A stretch of DNA of 64,000 nt from Agrococcus baldri (GTDB lineage Bacteria > Actinomycetota > Actinomycetes > Actinomycetales > Microbacteriaceae): the NCBI GenBank assembly GCA_900114805.1, contig FOZN01000003.1, forward strand, positions 372,001 through 436,000, written 5' to 3'. The translations under genes and the position numbers were made by a program. Each line of letters starts with the position of its first letter. The stretch's first letter is position 1. Shown here one piece after another: positions 36,574-44,982 of the stretch. The notes beneath the pieces were generated by a model. It was not told the origin of the DNA and made no database searches. It saw only the letters and a program-made list of their open reading frames with translations.

Positions 36574-37436
36574 GCGCAGCGGCGAAGGACGAGGGGCGGA
36601 TGTGCGACACGGCCGACCACGGCGCCGTCCTCACGCAGGGCCTCGGCGTGCACTACGGAGAGGTGCGCGCGCTCACCGACGTGACCGTGCGGATCGGCTC
36701 GGGCGAGATCACGGGGCTCGTCGGCGTCAACGGCTCGGGAAAGTCGTCGATGCTCGCGGCGGTGCTCGGGCGCGTGCCGCACGAGGGCTCCGTGCGCATC
36801 CTCGGCCGCAGCCCGAAGGAGGCCCGGCGGGCGGGCCTCGTGGCCTCGGTGCCGCAGGCGGAGGCGGTCGACTGGGACTTCCCGGTGACCGTGCGCGACG
36901 TCGTCACCACCGGGCGCTACGGGCGCATGGGGCTGCTGCGCATCCCGCGCGCGGTCGACCGCACCGCCGTCGACGAGGCGATCGGGCTGCTGGGGCTGAC
37001 GCAGCTGGCCGGCAGGCAGATCGGCGAGCTCTCCGGCGGCCAGCGCAAGCGCGCCTTCGTCGCCCGCGCCATCGCGCAGGATGCCGAGCTGCTGCTGCTC
37101 GACGAGCCCTTCGCCGGCGTCGACCGCACGAGCGAGGCAGCGATCACCGACGTGCTGCGGTCCCTGCGCGACCGCGGCCGCAGCGTCGTGATCGTGCACC
37201 ACGACCTCTCGGGCGTCGCGGAGCTCGTCGACCGCGTGCTGCTGCTGCAGCGCGGCCGCCTGCTGCACCACGGCCCGCCCGCCGAGACGCTCACCGCCGA
37301 GCGCATCGCCGAGGCATTCGGCGCCGGCCGTCCGTTCGCGGGTGAGCCCGGGCGTCCGCCCGCGGGTGAGCCCGGCCGTTCGTTCGCGGGTGAGCCCGGC
37401 CGCACGCACCCGGACCGCACGGACGGGCAGTCGTGA
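36570..37436 (+). CDS. manganese ABC transporter ATP-binding protein
   Basis: 288 aa from GTG 36570 (alternative ATG 36600). Walker A GVNGSGKSS, signature LSGGQRKRAFVARA, Walker B LLLLDEPFAGVD and H-loop IVHHDLSG are intact; the QAEAVDWDFPVTVRDVV Q-loop block is typical of metal importers. The C-terminus carries three tandem copies of a GRxxAGEP-type octapeptide encoded by 24-bp repeats. It overlaps the permease gene by one base (TGATG). Confidence 0.9.
   Translation: MSAAAKDEGRMCDTADHGAVLTQGLGVHYGEVRALTDVTVRIGSGEITGLVGVNGSGKSSMLAAVLGRVPHEGSVRILGRSPKEARRAGLVASVPQAEAVDWDFPVTVRDVVTTGRYGRMGLLRIPRAVDRTAVDEAIGLLGLTQLAGRQIGELSGGQRKRAFVARAIAQDAELLLLDEPFAGVDRTSEAAITDVLRSLRDRGRSVVIVHHDLSGVAELVDRVLLLQRGRLLHHGPPAETLTAERIAEAFGAGRPFAGEPGRPPAGEPGRSFAGEPGRTHPDRTDGQS
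37326..37397 (+). repeat. three 24-bp tandem repeats at the 3' end of the ATPase gene
   Basis: Units at 37326-37349, 37350-37373 and 37374-37397, each ending CGCGGGTGAGCCC, encode GRPFAGEP-like units. A partial fourth unit begins with GGCCG. Confidence 0.85.
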
Positions 37437-38308
37437 TGGACGCATCCGTCCTCGATGCCATCCTGGCCCCGTTCAGCTACGGCTTCATGCAGCGGGCGCT
37501 CATCGTCACGCTCATGGCGGCGATCGCGTGCGCGCTGCTGTCGACCTGGCTCGTGCAGATGGGCTGGTCGCTGATGGGCGACGCGGTCTCGCACGCCGTG
37601 CTGCCGGGCGTCGCGCTCGCCTACATCCTCGGCTTGCCGTTCGCGATCGGTGCCGCCGTGTTCGGCATCGGCGCCGTCGCGCTCATCGGCGGCGTGCGAG
37701 CGGCCACCAGGATCAAGGCGGATGCGGCCATCGGCGTGGTCTTCACCACCCTGTTCGCGCTCGGCCTGGTGATCGTCTCGGTCACGCCGTCCGACACCGA
37801 CCTGCAGCACATCCTCTTCGGCAACGTGCTGGGCGTCTCGGACGCCGACATCGCCCAGGTGCTCATCGTCGGCGGCGTGGTCTGCGCGAGCCTGCTGGTG
37901 CTGCGCCGCGACCTCACGCTGGTGGCGTTCGACGCCGGGCACGCGCATGCGATCGGCCTGCGCCCGCGCATCCTGCACGCCGTGCTGCTGGGCGCCCTCG
38001 CGCTCACCGTGGTCACCGCGCTGCAGGCCGTCGGCATCATCCTGGTGGTGGCGATGCTGATCATCCCGGGCGCGACCGCCTCGCTCATCGCGGTGCGCTG
38101 GGATGCGCTGCTGGCCTGGTCGGTCGGCATCACGGTGGTCGCCTCGCTCGTGGGGCTGATGGGCGCCTTCTGGCTCGACATCTCGCCCGGCGGCGCCGTG
38201 GTGCTCACGCAGGGCCTCGCGTTCGGGCTAGCGTTGCTGTTCGGGCCCCGCCGGGGGCTCGTCGTGCGATGGGCGAGAGCGAGGCGACATGCAGTCCACC
38301 GCGGCTGA
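37436..38308 (+). CDS. manganese ABC transporter permease
   Basis: 290 aa. About eight membrane segments; family blocks LVQMGWSLMGDAVSHAVLPG and RIKADAAIGVVFTTLFALG, and the conserved tail AVGIILVVAMLIIPGATA, belong to the ZnuB/MntB-type permease family. GTG 37433 is an alternative start one codon earlier. It overlaps the regulator gene by 20 bp. Confidence 0.9.
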   Translation: MDASVLDAILAPFSYGFMQRALIVTLMAAIACALLSTWLVQMGWSLMGDAVSHAVLPGVALAYILGLPFAIGAAVFGIGAVALIGGVRAATRIKADAAIGVVFTTLFALGLVIVSVTPSDTDLQHILFGNVLGVSDADIAQVLIVGGVVCASLLVLRRDLTLVAFDAGHAHAIGLRPRILHAVLLGALALTVVTALQAVGIILVVAMLIIPGATASLIAVRWDALLAWSVGITVVASLVGLMGAFWLDISPGGAVVLTQGLAFGLALLFGPRRGLVVRWARARRHAVHRG

Positions 38309-38942
38309 GGACTACGTCAAGGCCATCTACCACCACACCGAGTGGCAGCCGGAGCCGGTCACGCCCTCGCAGCTGGCGACGCGGCTGGGCCTGGCGAACT
38401 CGACCGTCACCGAGATGGTCAAGAAGCTCGCCGCCGCCGGCCTTGTGCACCACCGCCCCTACGGCGCCATCGAGCTGACCCGCAAGGGCTCGCTGCTGGC
38501 GCTGCGGCAAGTGCGCAGGCACCGCGTGGTCGAGACCTGGCTGGTCGAGCGGCACGGCTACGAGTGGGACGAGGTGCACGACGAGGCGGAGATCCTCGAG
38601 CACGCGCTCAGCGACCGGCTGCTCGAGTCGATCGCTCGCTCGCTCGGCGACCCGGTGCGCGACCCGCACGGCGATCCGATCCCGGCCAGCGACGGCACGG
38701 TGACGAGACCGGATGCGGTGCTGCTGGCCGAGGCGCGGGCGGGCCACGAGGGTGCCGTGGTGCGCATCTCCGACAACGACCCCGCCATGCTGCGGTTCCT
38801 CGCCGAGGCGGGCATCGCGCTCGACTCGGTGCTCACGGTGCTGGGTCAGAAGCCCTACTCGGGGTCGATCCAGGTGCGCGCGAGCGGCGGCACGGTCGAC
38901 CTCGGCCCGGAGGTCGCGCGGGCGGTCTGGCTCGCGACCTAG
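38289..38942 (+). CDS. DtxR-family metalloregulator, MntR-like
   Basis: 217 aa. An N-terminal winged helix (TPSQLATRLGLANSTVTEMV) precedes the metal-binding dimerisation domain with H78, H97 and the run DEAEILEH (E101, E104, H105). The position that is Cys102 in DtxR/IdeR is Glu101 here, the change that marks Mn-type regulators. D8 near the N-terminus matches MntR. A C-terminal SH3-like (FeoA) domain follows. Placed last in the transporter operon, it most likely represses it with Mn(II) bound, through the palindrome at 35619-35634. Confidence 0.85.
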   Translation: MQSTAAEDYVKAIYHHTEWQPEPVTPSQLATRLGLANSTVTEMVKKLAAAGLVHHRPYGAIELTRKGSLLALRQVRRHRVVETWLVERHGYEWDEVHDEAEILEHALSDRLLESIARSLGDPVRDPHGDPIPASDGTVTRPDAVLLAEARAGHEGAVVRISDNDPAMLRFLAEAGIALDSVLTVLGQKPYSGSIQVRASGGTVDLGPEVARAVWLAT

Positions 38943-38946
38943 CCGT

Positions 38947-39669
38947 TCAGCGCTCGAGACCGTTGTCGTTCGTGCCCGACAGGTCGAGCGTCTGCACCTC
39001 GCCGGAGGCCGTGCCGTCGCGGATCTCCCGCTCGACCTCGCGGCGCGACTGGATCGCGTGCCAGACGATGAAGCCGATCGCGATGACGACGACGCCGATC
39101 AGCACCACGTCGATGTACTGCGTGACGAAGTCGGCGACGCCCGGGATGTGGGCGACGCCCCAGCCCAGCAGAGGCAGCCCGGCGCCCCAGAGCAGGCCGC
39201 CGATCACGTCGAGGCGGAAGAACAGCGGCCACGGCATCCGCCCGACGCCGGCGGCCACCGGCATGAACGTGCGCACGATGCCGATGAAGCGGGCGATGAT
39301 GACCGCCGCGGCGCCGTAGCGCAGGAAGAAGCGGTTCGTGCGCTCGATCGTCTTGTGCGAGAACAGCCCCGACGACTTCCGCTGGAAGATGGGCGGCCCG
39401 GCCTTCTTCCCGATGTAGTAGCCCAGCTGGTCGCCCGCGATGGCGCACGCGCCGATGCACAGCATCACCAGCCAGATCGGCTGCGGGATGACGCCCGTGA
39501 ACGACAGGACGCCCGCGATCACGAGCAGCGTGTCGCCGGGCAGCAGGAAGCCCACCAGCAGCCCGGTCTCGACGAAGACGATCGCGCACACCAGCAGCAG
39601 CGCCCAGGGACCGGCGCTCGTGATCAGTCCCTCGATGTCGATGAGGAACGCTGCTGGCAGCGGATGCAC
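38947..39669 (-). CDS. DedA/VTT-domain membrane protein
   Basis: 240 aa from GTG 39669 with AAGGAG upstream. VFVETGLLVGFLLPGDTLL, GACAIAGDQLGYYIGKKAG, FLRYGAAAVIIARFIGIVRTFMP and LLWGAGLPLLGWG are DedA family blocks. The G...R...P motif in the second half is the conserved VTT core. The family is linked to envelope lipid or proton-dependent transport. It converges on the regulator gene with 4 bp between. Confidence 0.92.
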   Translation of the reverse strand: MHPLPAAFLIDIEGLITSAGPWALLLVCAIVFVETGLLVGFLLPGDTLLVIAGVLSFTGVIPQPIWLVMLCIGACAIAGDQLGYYIGKKAGPPIFQRKSSGLFSHKTIERTNRFFLRYGAAAVIIARFIGIVRTFMPVAAGVGRMPWPLFFRLDVIGGLLWGAGLPLLGWGVAHIPGVADFVTQYIDVVLIGVVVIAIGFIVWHAIQSRREVEREIRDGTASGEVQTLDLSGTNDNGLER

Positions 39670-39686
39670 GAGGGTGCTCCTTCACG

Positions 39687-39725
39687 TGGTGCCGGTCGGC
39701 CTGGTGCCGGTCGGCATGGTGCCGT
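39687..39725. repeat. 15-bp tandem repeat upstream of dedA-like gene
   Basis: TGGTGCCGGTCGGC(C/A) occurs twice in tandem (39687-39701, 39702-39716), followed by a partial copy. It lies between the tRNA-Leu gene and the ribosome site of the dedA-like gene. Confidence 0.75.
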
Positions 39726-39745
39726 ACGGGCGCGGATGCGCCCAG

Positions 39746-39829
39746 TGCGGGAGAGGGGACTTGAACCCCTACGCCACTGAAGGCACAAGGACCTAAACCT
39801 TGCGTGTCTGCCAATTCCACCACTCCCGC
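39746..39829 (-). tRNA. tRNA-Leu (anticodon TAG)
   Basis: The minus strand folds with acceptor GCGGGAG/CTCCCGC, anticodon stem CAAGG/CCTTG around loop TTTAGGT (anticodon TAG), a long variable arm and T arm GGTTCAAGTCC. CCA is not encoded. TATTCT at 39847-39842 lies 12 bp upstream of the 5' end, the same distance as for tRNA-fMet. Confidence 0.93.
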
Positions 39830-39894
39830 GTGGAAGCCTTCAGAATAGCGGCGCCCGCCACCAGCCGCGCCCAGGCTTCGTCACGGGTTTCTGC

Positions 39895-39900
39895 CAGGCT
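39895..39900 (+). promoter_or_regulatory. -10 box CAGGCT, leaderless promoter
   Basis: CAGGCT ends seven bases before the ATG at 39908. Confidence 0.4.
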
Positions 39901-39907
39901 TGGACGC

Positions 39908-40675
39908 ATGCAGCTGCGCGCGCTCGTCACCGGGGCCTCGGCCGGCCTGGGCGCCGAGTTCACGAGGCAGCTGGCCGCCGACGGGCTCGCGCTCGTGCTG
40001 GTCGCGCGCGACGCCGAGCGGCTCGAGCGGCTCGCCGCCGAGCTGCGATCGGCGCGCGCCGTCGAGGTTGAGGTGCTGCCCGCCGATCTCACCGAGCCGG
40101 CCGACCTCGAACGCGTCGCGGCCCGCCTGGCCGACGCAGCGCATCCGATCGACGTCCTGATCAACAACGCCGGGTTCGCCGTCGCCGACCCCTTCCACGC
40201 CTCCGCCATCGACGAGGAGCGGCGCATGCACGAGCTGCTCTCGTGGGTGCCGCTGCGGCTCGCGCACGCGGCGCTGCCGGGCATGCGCGAGCGCGGCCGC
40301 GGCGGCATCCTGAACGTCGCGAGCCTCGCGGGGCGGCTGCCGAGCGGCTCGTACGCGGCTGCGAAGTCGCAGGTGATCACGCTCTCGCGCGCGCTCCACG
40401 CCCGCTACCACCGCGACGGCATCACGGTCACGGCGCTGCTGCCGGGCTTCGTGCCGACCGAGTTCCACGAGCGCATGGGCGTCGAGCCGACGAGCGTGCC
40501 TCGGGCGGGGTGGGCGGATGCGTCCACGGTCGTGAGTGAGGGTCTGCGCGCGCTGCGCAAGCGGCGCGGCATCGTCGTCAGCGACTGGCGCTACCGGCTG
40601 GCGGCGCCGATCATCCCGCTCGTGCCCGACCGGATCATCGCCGGCTTCGGCCTCGGCAGGCGCATCGAGCGCTGA
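39908..40675 (+). CDS. short-chain dehydrogenase/reductase
   Basis: 255 aa. Classical SDR: TGASAGLG cofactor loop, NNAG near residue 85, Ser in NVASLAG, and the catalytic YAAAK (here SYAAAKSQV). ARDAERL after beta2 suggests NADP(H). The substrate is unknown. Start chosen by the leaderless -10 box. Confidence 0.9.
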   Translation: MQLRALVTGASAGLGAEFTRQLAADGLALVLVARDAERLERLAAELRSARAVEVEVLPADLTEPADLERVAARLADAAHPIDVLINNAGFAVADPFHASAIDEERRMHELLSWVPLRLAHAALPGMRERGRGGILNVASLAGRLPSGSYAAAKSQVITLSRALHARYHRDGITVTALLPGFVPTEFHERMGVEPTSVPRAGWADASTVVSEGLRALRKRRGIVVSDWRYRLAAPIIPLVPDRIIAGFGLGRRIER

Positions 40676-40700
40676 GCCGGGCAAAGGGCCGATCGGTCCC

Positions 40701-40755
40701 GGCCCGGCTCGCACTGCCGCTGAGCGAGCGGCCCGGCTCGCGCTGCCGCTGGGCG
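40701..40755. repeat. 26-bp direct repeat between convergent genes
   Basis: GGCCCGGCTCGC(A/G)CTGCCGCTG(A/G)GCG occurs at 40701-40726 and 40730-40755 with two differences. It lies between the SDR stop and the membrane-protein stop. Confidence 0.8.
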
Positions 40756-40765
40756 GTGCCGGTGC

Positions 40766-41506
40766 TCAGCGCTCCCGGCGCCGCAGCAGCCGCGCCAGTG
40801 CGGGCGCGAACGCGGCGATCCAGAGCGCCGGGTAGGCGATCAGGATGACGGGGGAGCCGGTGCCGATCAGCAGCATCCCGATGCTCGCCACGGCGATCAC
40901 CGGGATCGACCAGACCGGCAGCAGCCGCGCGCGCCAGAGGGCGATCGCCGCGAGCGGCGCGGCCAGCAGGGCGCCGAGCAGGTAGGGCGCGAAGATGACG
41001 GTGAAGAGGCCGTTCGACTCGATGGCGGCGATGACCCCGAGCGCAGCATCTGGCTCGAGCGCCGCCGCCAACGCCTGCGAGAGCACGATCCACGACACGA
41101 GGTGGACGGCCTGGCCGAAGGCGAACAGCGCGCCGCCGACCGCTGCCGCCCACGCCCACCGCGGGCTGCTGCCGTGCGCGAGGCGCCAGACGGCCGGCGC
41201 CCACAGCATCGTCAGCAGCGCCATCACGAGCATCGCGGCCCCCATGCCCGACCACAGGCCGGGAGCGGCGGTCACGGCGCCGAGGAATGCGGCGGGATCG
41301 GATGCGGGGTCGATGCCCCCGAGCGTCAGCAGCTCGAGCGCGCCGCCGGCGGAGCCCGCGACGGGCGCCAGCAGCAGCGCGACGCAGCCGAGCAGCGTCG
41401 CGCTGGAAGGGCGCGCGCCGGGCGCGCGGGCCGCGTCGCCGGCGCGGGCGGTGGCATCGGCGCGTGCTGCGCCGCGGGAGCGGGTGGTCTCATCGAGCTC
41501 GGACAT
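40766..41506 (-). CDS. six-segment membrane protein, function unknown
   Basis: 246 aa from ATG 41506, preceded by AGGAGG. A basic/acidic 60-residue N-terminus leads into about six membrane segments (TLLGCVALLLAPVAGSAGGA, MGAAMLVMALLTMLW, WAAAVGGALFAFGQAVHLV and others). It resembles the membrane protein at 46328 in size and layout. Its neighbour, transcribed divergently, is a histidine kinase gene. Confidence 0.75.
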   Translation of the reverse strand: MSELDETTRSRGAARADATARAGDAARAPGARPSSATLLGCVALLLAPVAGSAGGALELLTLGGIDPASDPAAFLGAVTAAPGLWSGMGAAMLVMALLTMLWAPAVWRLAHGSSPRWAWAAAVGGALFAFGQAVHLVSWIVLSQALAAALEPDAALGVIAAIESNGLFTVIFAPYLLGALLAAPLAAIALWRARLLPVWSIPVIAVASIGMLLIGTGSPVILIAYPALWIAAFAPALARLLRRRER

Positions 41507-41661
41507 CGGATCCTCCTTGCGTCGAGCCGGGGGATCCGGCTGCGTCGCACCACCCTGCGCCGATGCCGACGCGCGGCGCATCGGCCGCGCGTCGGCCCGC
41601 ACCCGACTCGCGGCGGGGGCTTGAGCGACGGAAGTCGGTGTCGCCGGCGACCCGGCGCCAA

Positions 41662-41667
41662 TACGCT
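41662..41667 (+). promoter_or_regulatory. -10 box TACGCT, leaderless promoter
   Basis: TACGCT ends six bases before the ATG at 41674. Confidence 0.55.
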
Positions 41668-41673
41668 CGCACC

Positions 41674-43566
41674 ATGTCGACGCTGACCGGCCGGGCCAGG
41701 TGGCTGCTGGCCGCCGCCGCGGGGCTCTGGGCCGGCGTGCTCGCCGCGCTCGACCTGGACGAGCGGTGGTGGCTGGCGGTGCCCATCGGCGCCTGGTTCG
41801 CCGGCGCTTCCCTGCTGCTGGCGGACCGGCCCTGGCATGGCGTCGCGGCGACGATCGCGGGCGTGCTCGCCGTGGGCTGGATCGGGCTCCCGTCCGAGAA
41901 CGCGGCGCCGCTCGGCGCGATCGTCATCGCGCTTGCGGTGATCGGTGCCGCTCGACCTCGCTCGCAGAGCATCTGGGCCGTGCCGCTGCTGCTGACCGCG
42001 ACGGCGGTCGCCGCCGGCTGGAGCGCGCCCAGCATCGTGTTCGGGGCCGCGCTGCTGGTGCTGCCGTGGTGGTTCGGCTCGCTCGTGCGAAAGCGGGATC
42101 TGGCTCGCCGGGCAGCGGCGCAGCACGAGCTCGAGCTCTCGCTCGCCGATCCCGTGTCGCTCGCGCGCTCGGCTGCCGCCAGCGAGCACGAAGCGGTCTC
42201 CGCGGCGACGCTCGCGGTGATCGGGCGGGCGGTCGACGCGATGTCGGCGACCGCCGGCGCTGCGAGGGCCGAGCTGCCGGCGGCGTCGCTCGACGCGATC
42301 CACGTTGCCGGCGGCGAGGCGAGCCAGCGGCTGCGCTCGCTGCTGGCGCTGCTGCGCGAGCCCGGTGCGGCGGCGGAGACCGCTCGTGCGCCGCAGCCGC
42401 CGACTGCCCGCGCGCGACCGTGGCCGCTCACGCTCCTCGCGAGCACCTGGCCGGCGCTGCTCATGCTGCTCGACGTCGCACTGCTGCCCGTGCTCATGCG
42501 CGAGTTCGGCGAGACGCCCGCAGTGCCGGCCCCGACGTGGCCGTTCGTGCTGCTGGGTGTCGCGCCGCTCGCCGTCGCTGTCGCGCTGCGCCGCTGGAGC
42601 GTCCTCGCGCTGCTGGGAGCATCCGCGACGCTGGTCGCGACGAGCACGGCGGGGATCGTCGATGTCGGGCGCGATGGGCTCTGGCTCGCCATCGCGGCCG
42701 CAGCGCTCTCCTGGGCCGCGGGTGCGCGCGCCGCGCGGCCGGTCGTGCTCGCGTGGCTCGTCTTCACGGGCACCGGCCTCACGCTCACCGCGCTGCAGTC
42801 GGCCGACAACCTGCCCATCCAGATCACGATGCACGTGCTGCCGTTCCTCGCCGCGGCGGCCTGGGCGGGGCACCACGCCGCAGAGACGACCCATCTCGCC
42901 GCGGCGCAGCTGCGCGCGGCCGAGCTCGACGCGGCGACCCAGCGCGCGATCGCGCACGAGCGGCTGCAGCTCGCGCGCGATCTGCACGACGCCGCGAGCC
43001 ATGCCGTCGGCACGATGATGATGCAGGCGAACGCGGCACGCGTGCTGCGCGAGCGCGACCCGGATGGCGCCAGGGCGGCGCTGGACGCCATCGCCGAGGT
43101 TGGTGCCGCGACGATGGCGGAGCTGCGCGCGCTGCGCTGCAGCGCCTCGCGGGCGGCCGGTGCGCCACCGGAGCTGGCTGACGATCTGCGCGCGCTGGCC
43201 GCCGCAGCCGAGCGCACCGGGTCGCGAGTGCGCGTCGACCTGTACGCCCGAGGCGACGTCGCCGAGGACGACGGGGGACTCATCCGCCGCATCGTGCGCG
43301 AGGGGCTCGCCAACGCGGTGCGCCACGCGCCCGGGAGCGACGTCGCGGTCTCGGTCGAGATCACCCCCGCGCGGATCGGCGTGCGCATCCGCAACGCGGC
43401 GCCCACCGGCGGCCCGGCCGGCGCGACCGGCAGCGGCCTCGGGCTGCGAGGGCTGCGCGAGCTCGTCGACGAGCGCGGCGGCCGGCTCTCGGCGGCGCCC
43501 GAGGGCGACGGCTTCCTGCTGGTCGCCGCGTTCGCGCCCCGATCGGCGAGGATGGTCGCGCCATGA
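41674..43566 (+). CDS. NarL-type sensor histidine kinase with duplicated membrane-DHp modules
   Basis: 630 aa, much longer than the 380-420 aa usual for this class. Residues 1-135 hold about six membrane segments. Residues 135-235 look like a degenerate HisKA_3 domain: SEHEAVSAATLAVIGRAV and ASQRLRSLLALLREP imitate the real one but lack the ELHD core. Residues 250-400 are a second membrane bundle. Then comes a proper HisKA_3 with RLQLARDLHDAASH (phospho-His near 438) and a HATPase_c domain ending SGLGLRGLRELVDERGG. It is joined to its response regulator by a 4-nt overlap. Confidence 0.85.
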   Translation: MSTLTGRARWLLAAAAGLWAGVLAALDLDERWWLAVPIGAWFAGASLLLADRPWHGVAATIAGVLAVGWIGLPSENAAPLGAIVIALAVIGAARPRSQSIWAVPLLLTATAVAAGWSAPSIVFGAALLVLPWWFGSLVRKRDLARRAAAQHELELSLADPVSLARSAAASEHEAVSAATLAVIGRAVDAMSATAGAARAELPAASLDAIHVAGGEASQRLRSLLALLREPGAAAETARAPQPPTARARPWPLTLLASTWPALLMLLDVALLPVLMREFGETPAVPAPTWPFVLLGVAPLAVAVALRRWSVLALLGASATLVATSTAGIVDVGRDGLWLAIAAAALSWAAGARAARPVVLAWLVFTGTGLTLTALQSADNLPIQITMHVLPFLAAAAWAGHHAAETTHLAAAQLRAAELDAATQRAIAHERLQLARDLHDAASHAVGTMMMQANAARVLRERDPDGARAALDAIAEVGAATMAELRALRCSASRAAGAPPELADDLRALAAAAERTGSRVRVDLYARGDVAEDDGGLIRRIVREGLANAVRHAPGSDVAVSVEITPARIGVRIRNAAPTGGPAGATGSGLGLRGLRELVDERGGRLSAAPEGDGFLLVAAFAPRSARMVAP

Positions 43567-44216
43567 TCCGCATCGTGCTCGCCGACGACCAGGCACTGCT
43601 GCGCGCCGGGCTCCGGGCGGTGCTGGCCGCCGAGGACGACCTCGCCGTCGTCGGGGAGGCCTCCGATGGGGCAGAGGCCGCCCGCGTCGCCGCGTCGCTC
43701 GATGCCGACGTGGTGCTGATGGACGTGCAGATGCCCGGCACCGACGGCATCGAGGGCGTGCGCCGTCTCGTCGCGACGGGCTCACGCGCCAAGGTGCTGA
43801 TGCTGACGATGTTCGATCTGGACGAGTACGTCTACGGCGCGCTGCATGCCGGCGCGTCAGGCTTCCTGCTGAAGTCGGCAGAGCCCGAGGAGATCGTGCG
43901 CGCGGTGCGCGCTGCGCACGACGGCTCGCTGCTGTTCGCGCCGTCGGTCGTCCGCCGGCTCGTGGAGTCGTTCATGCGCACGCCGCCCGCGGCGAGCGGG
44001 GCGCCCGGGCAGCTCGCCGCGCTCACCGAGCGCGAGCTCGAGGTCGTCGCGGGCATCGCGAGAGGCGAGTCGAATGCCGAGATCGGAGCGCACCTCTTCC
44101 TCGGCGAGGCGACGGTGAAGGGGCACGTCAGCAGCATCCTCGCCAAGCTCGGCCTGCGCGATCGCGTGCAGGTGGTGGTGCTTGCCTACGAATCGGGCTT
44201 CGCGGCGCGCAGCTGA
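43563..44216 (+). CDS. LuxR/NarL-family response regulator
   Basis: 217 aa. Receiver with LADDQ, Asp54 (VLMDVQMPG) and K in FLLKSAEP; C-terminal HTH with LTERELEVVAGIARGESNAEIG and EATVKGHVSSILAKL. Partner of the upstream kinase (ATGA overlap). It ends 14 bp before the convergent second regulator. Confidence 0.94.
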   Translation: MIRIVLADDQALLRAGLRAVLAAEDDLAVVGEASDGAEAARVAASLDADVVLMDVQMPGTDGIEGVRRLVATGSRAKVLMLTMFDLDEYVYGALHAGASGFLLKSAEPEEIVRAVRAAHDGSLLFAPSVVRRLVESFMRTPPAASGAPGQLAALTERELEVVAGIARGESNAEIGAHLFLGEATVKGHVSSILAKLGLRDRVQVVVLAYESGFAARS

Positions 44217-44229
44217 GCCGAGCCGTGCA

Positions 44230-44982
44230 TCACTCCGCTTCGCCGACCCGCACGAGCCCGCTCTCGTAGGCGAGAACGGCGAGCTGTACCCGGTCGCGCA
44301 GGCCGAGCTTGGCCAGCAGGCGAGAGAGATAGGTCTTCACGGTCGCGTCGCTCAGGAACAGCCGCTCGCCGATCTCCGCATTCGACATCCCCCGCGCCAC
44401 CGACCGGGCGACCTCCGCCTCGCGCGGGGTGAGCGCCGCGATCGCGGGAGGCAGCGCGCCGGGCAGCGGGCGCCGTGCGAACTCGTCCAGCAGTCGCGCG
44501 GTCACCGCCGGTGAGAGCACGCGATCGCCACGGGCGACGGCGCGCACGGCATGCACGAGATCTCCAGGGGAGACGTCCTTCAGCAGGAAGCCGGACGCGC
44601 CTGCCTGCACCGCCGCCCAGACGTGCTCGTCGAGGTCGAACGTCGTCAGCGCCAGCACCTTCGGCGCCGCGTCGCCGGCGGGTCCACCAGCGGCTGCTCC
44701 TGCCACGGCGGCGGCCGATCCACCGCCGGCGGCCGCTCCTCGGGCGGCGGCCATGATCCTCCTGGTCGCCTCGATGCCGTCCATCCGCGGCATCCGCACG
44801 TCCATGAGCACCACGTCCGGACGATGCAGCGCCACCTGCTCGATCGCCTCGACGCCGTCGCCCGCCTCGCCGACCACCGGGTGCCCCGCTCGCTCGAGGA
44901 TCAATCGGAAGCCTGCGCGCACCAGCTCCTGGTCGTCGACCACCAGCACCGAAGGCGCTGCGCCATCGCGCGAGACGTTCAT
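44230..44982 (-). CDS. LuxR/NarL-family response regulator with Ala/Gly insertion
   Basis: 250 aa. Receiver with VVDDQ, Asp61 (VLMDVRMPR) and K in FLLKDVSP; HTH with LTPREAEVARSVARGMSNAEIG. Between alpha3 and beta4 there is an insertion of about 25 residues made almost only of Ala and Gly (residues 79-105). Partner of the upstream kinase, joined by a 4-nt overlap. Confidence 0.93.
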   Translation of the reverse strand: MNVSRDGAAPSVLVVDDQELVRAGFRLILERAGHPVVGEAGDGVEAIEQVALHRPDVVLMDVRMPRMDGIEATRRIMAAARGAAAGGGSAAAVAGAAAGGPAGDAAPKVLALTTFDLDEHVWAAVQAGASGFLLKDVSPGDLVHAVRAVARGDRVLSPAVTARLLDEFARRPLPGALPPAIAALTPREAEVARSVARGMSNAEIGERLFLSDATVKTYLSRLLAKLGLRDRVQLAVLAYESGLVRVGEAE

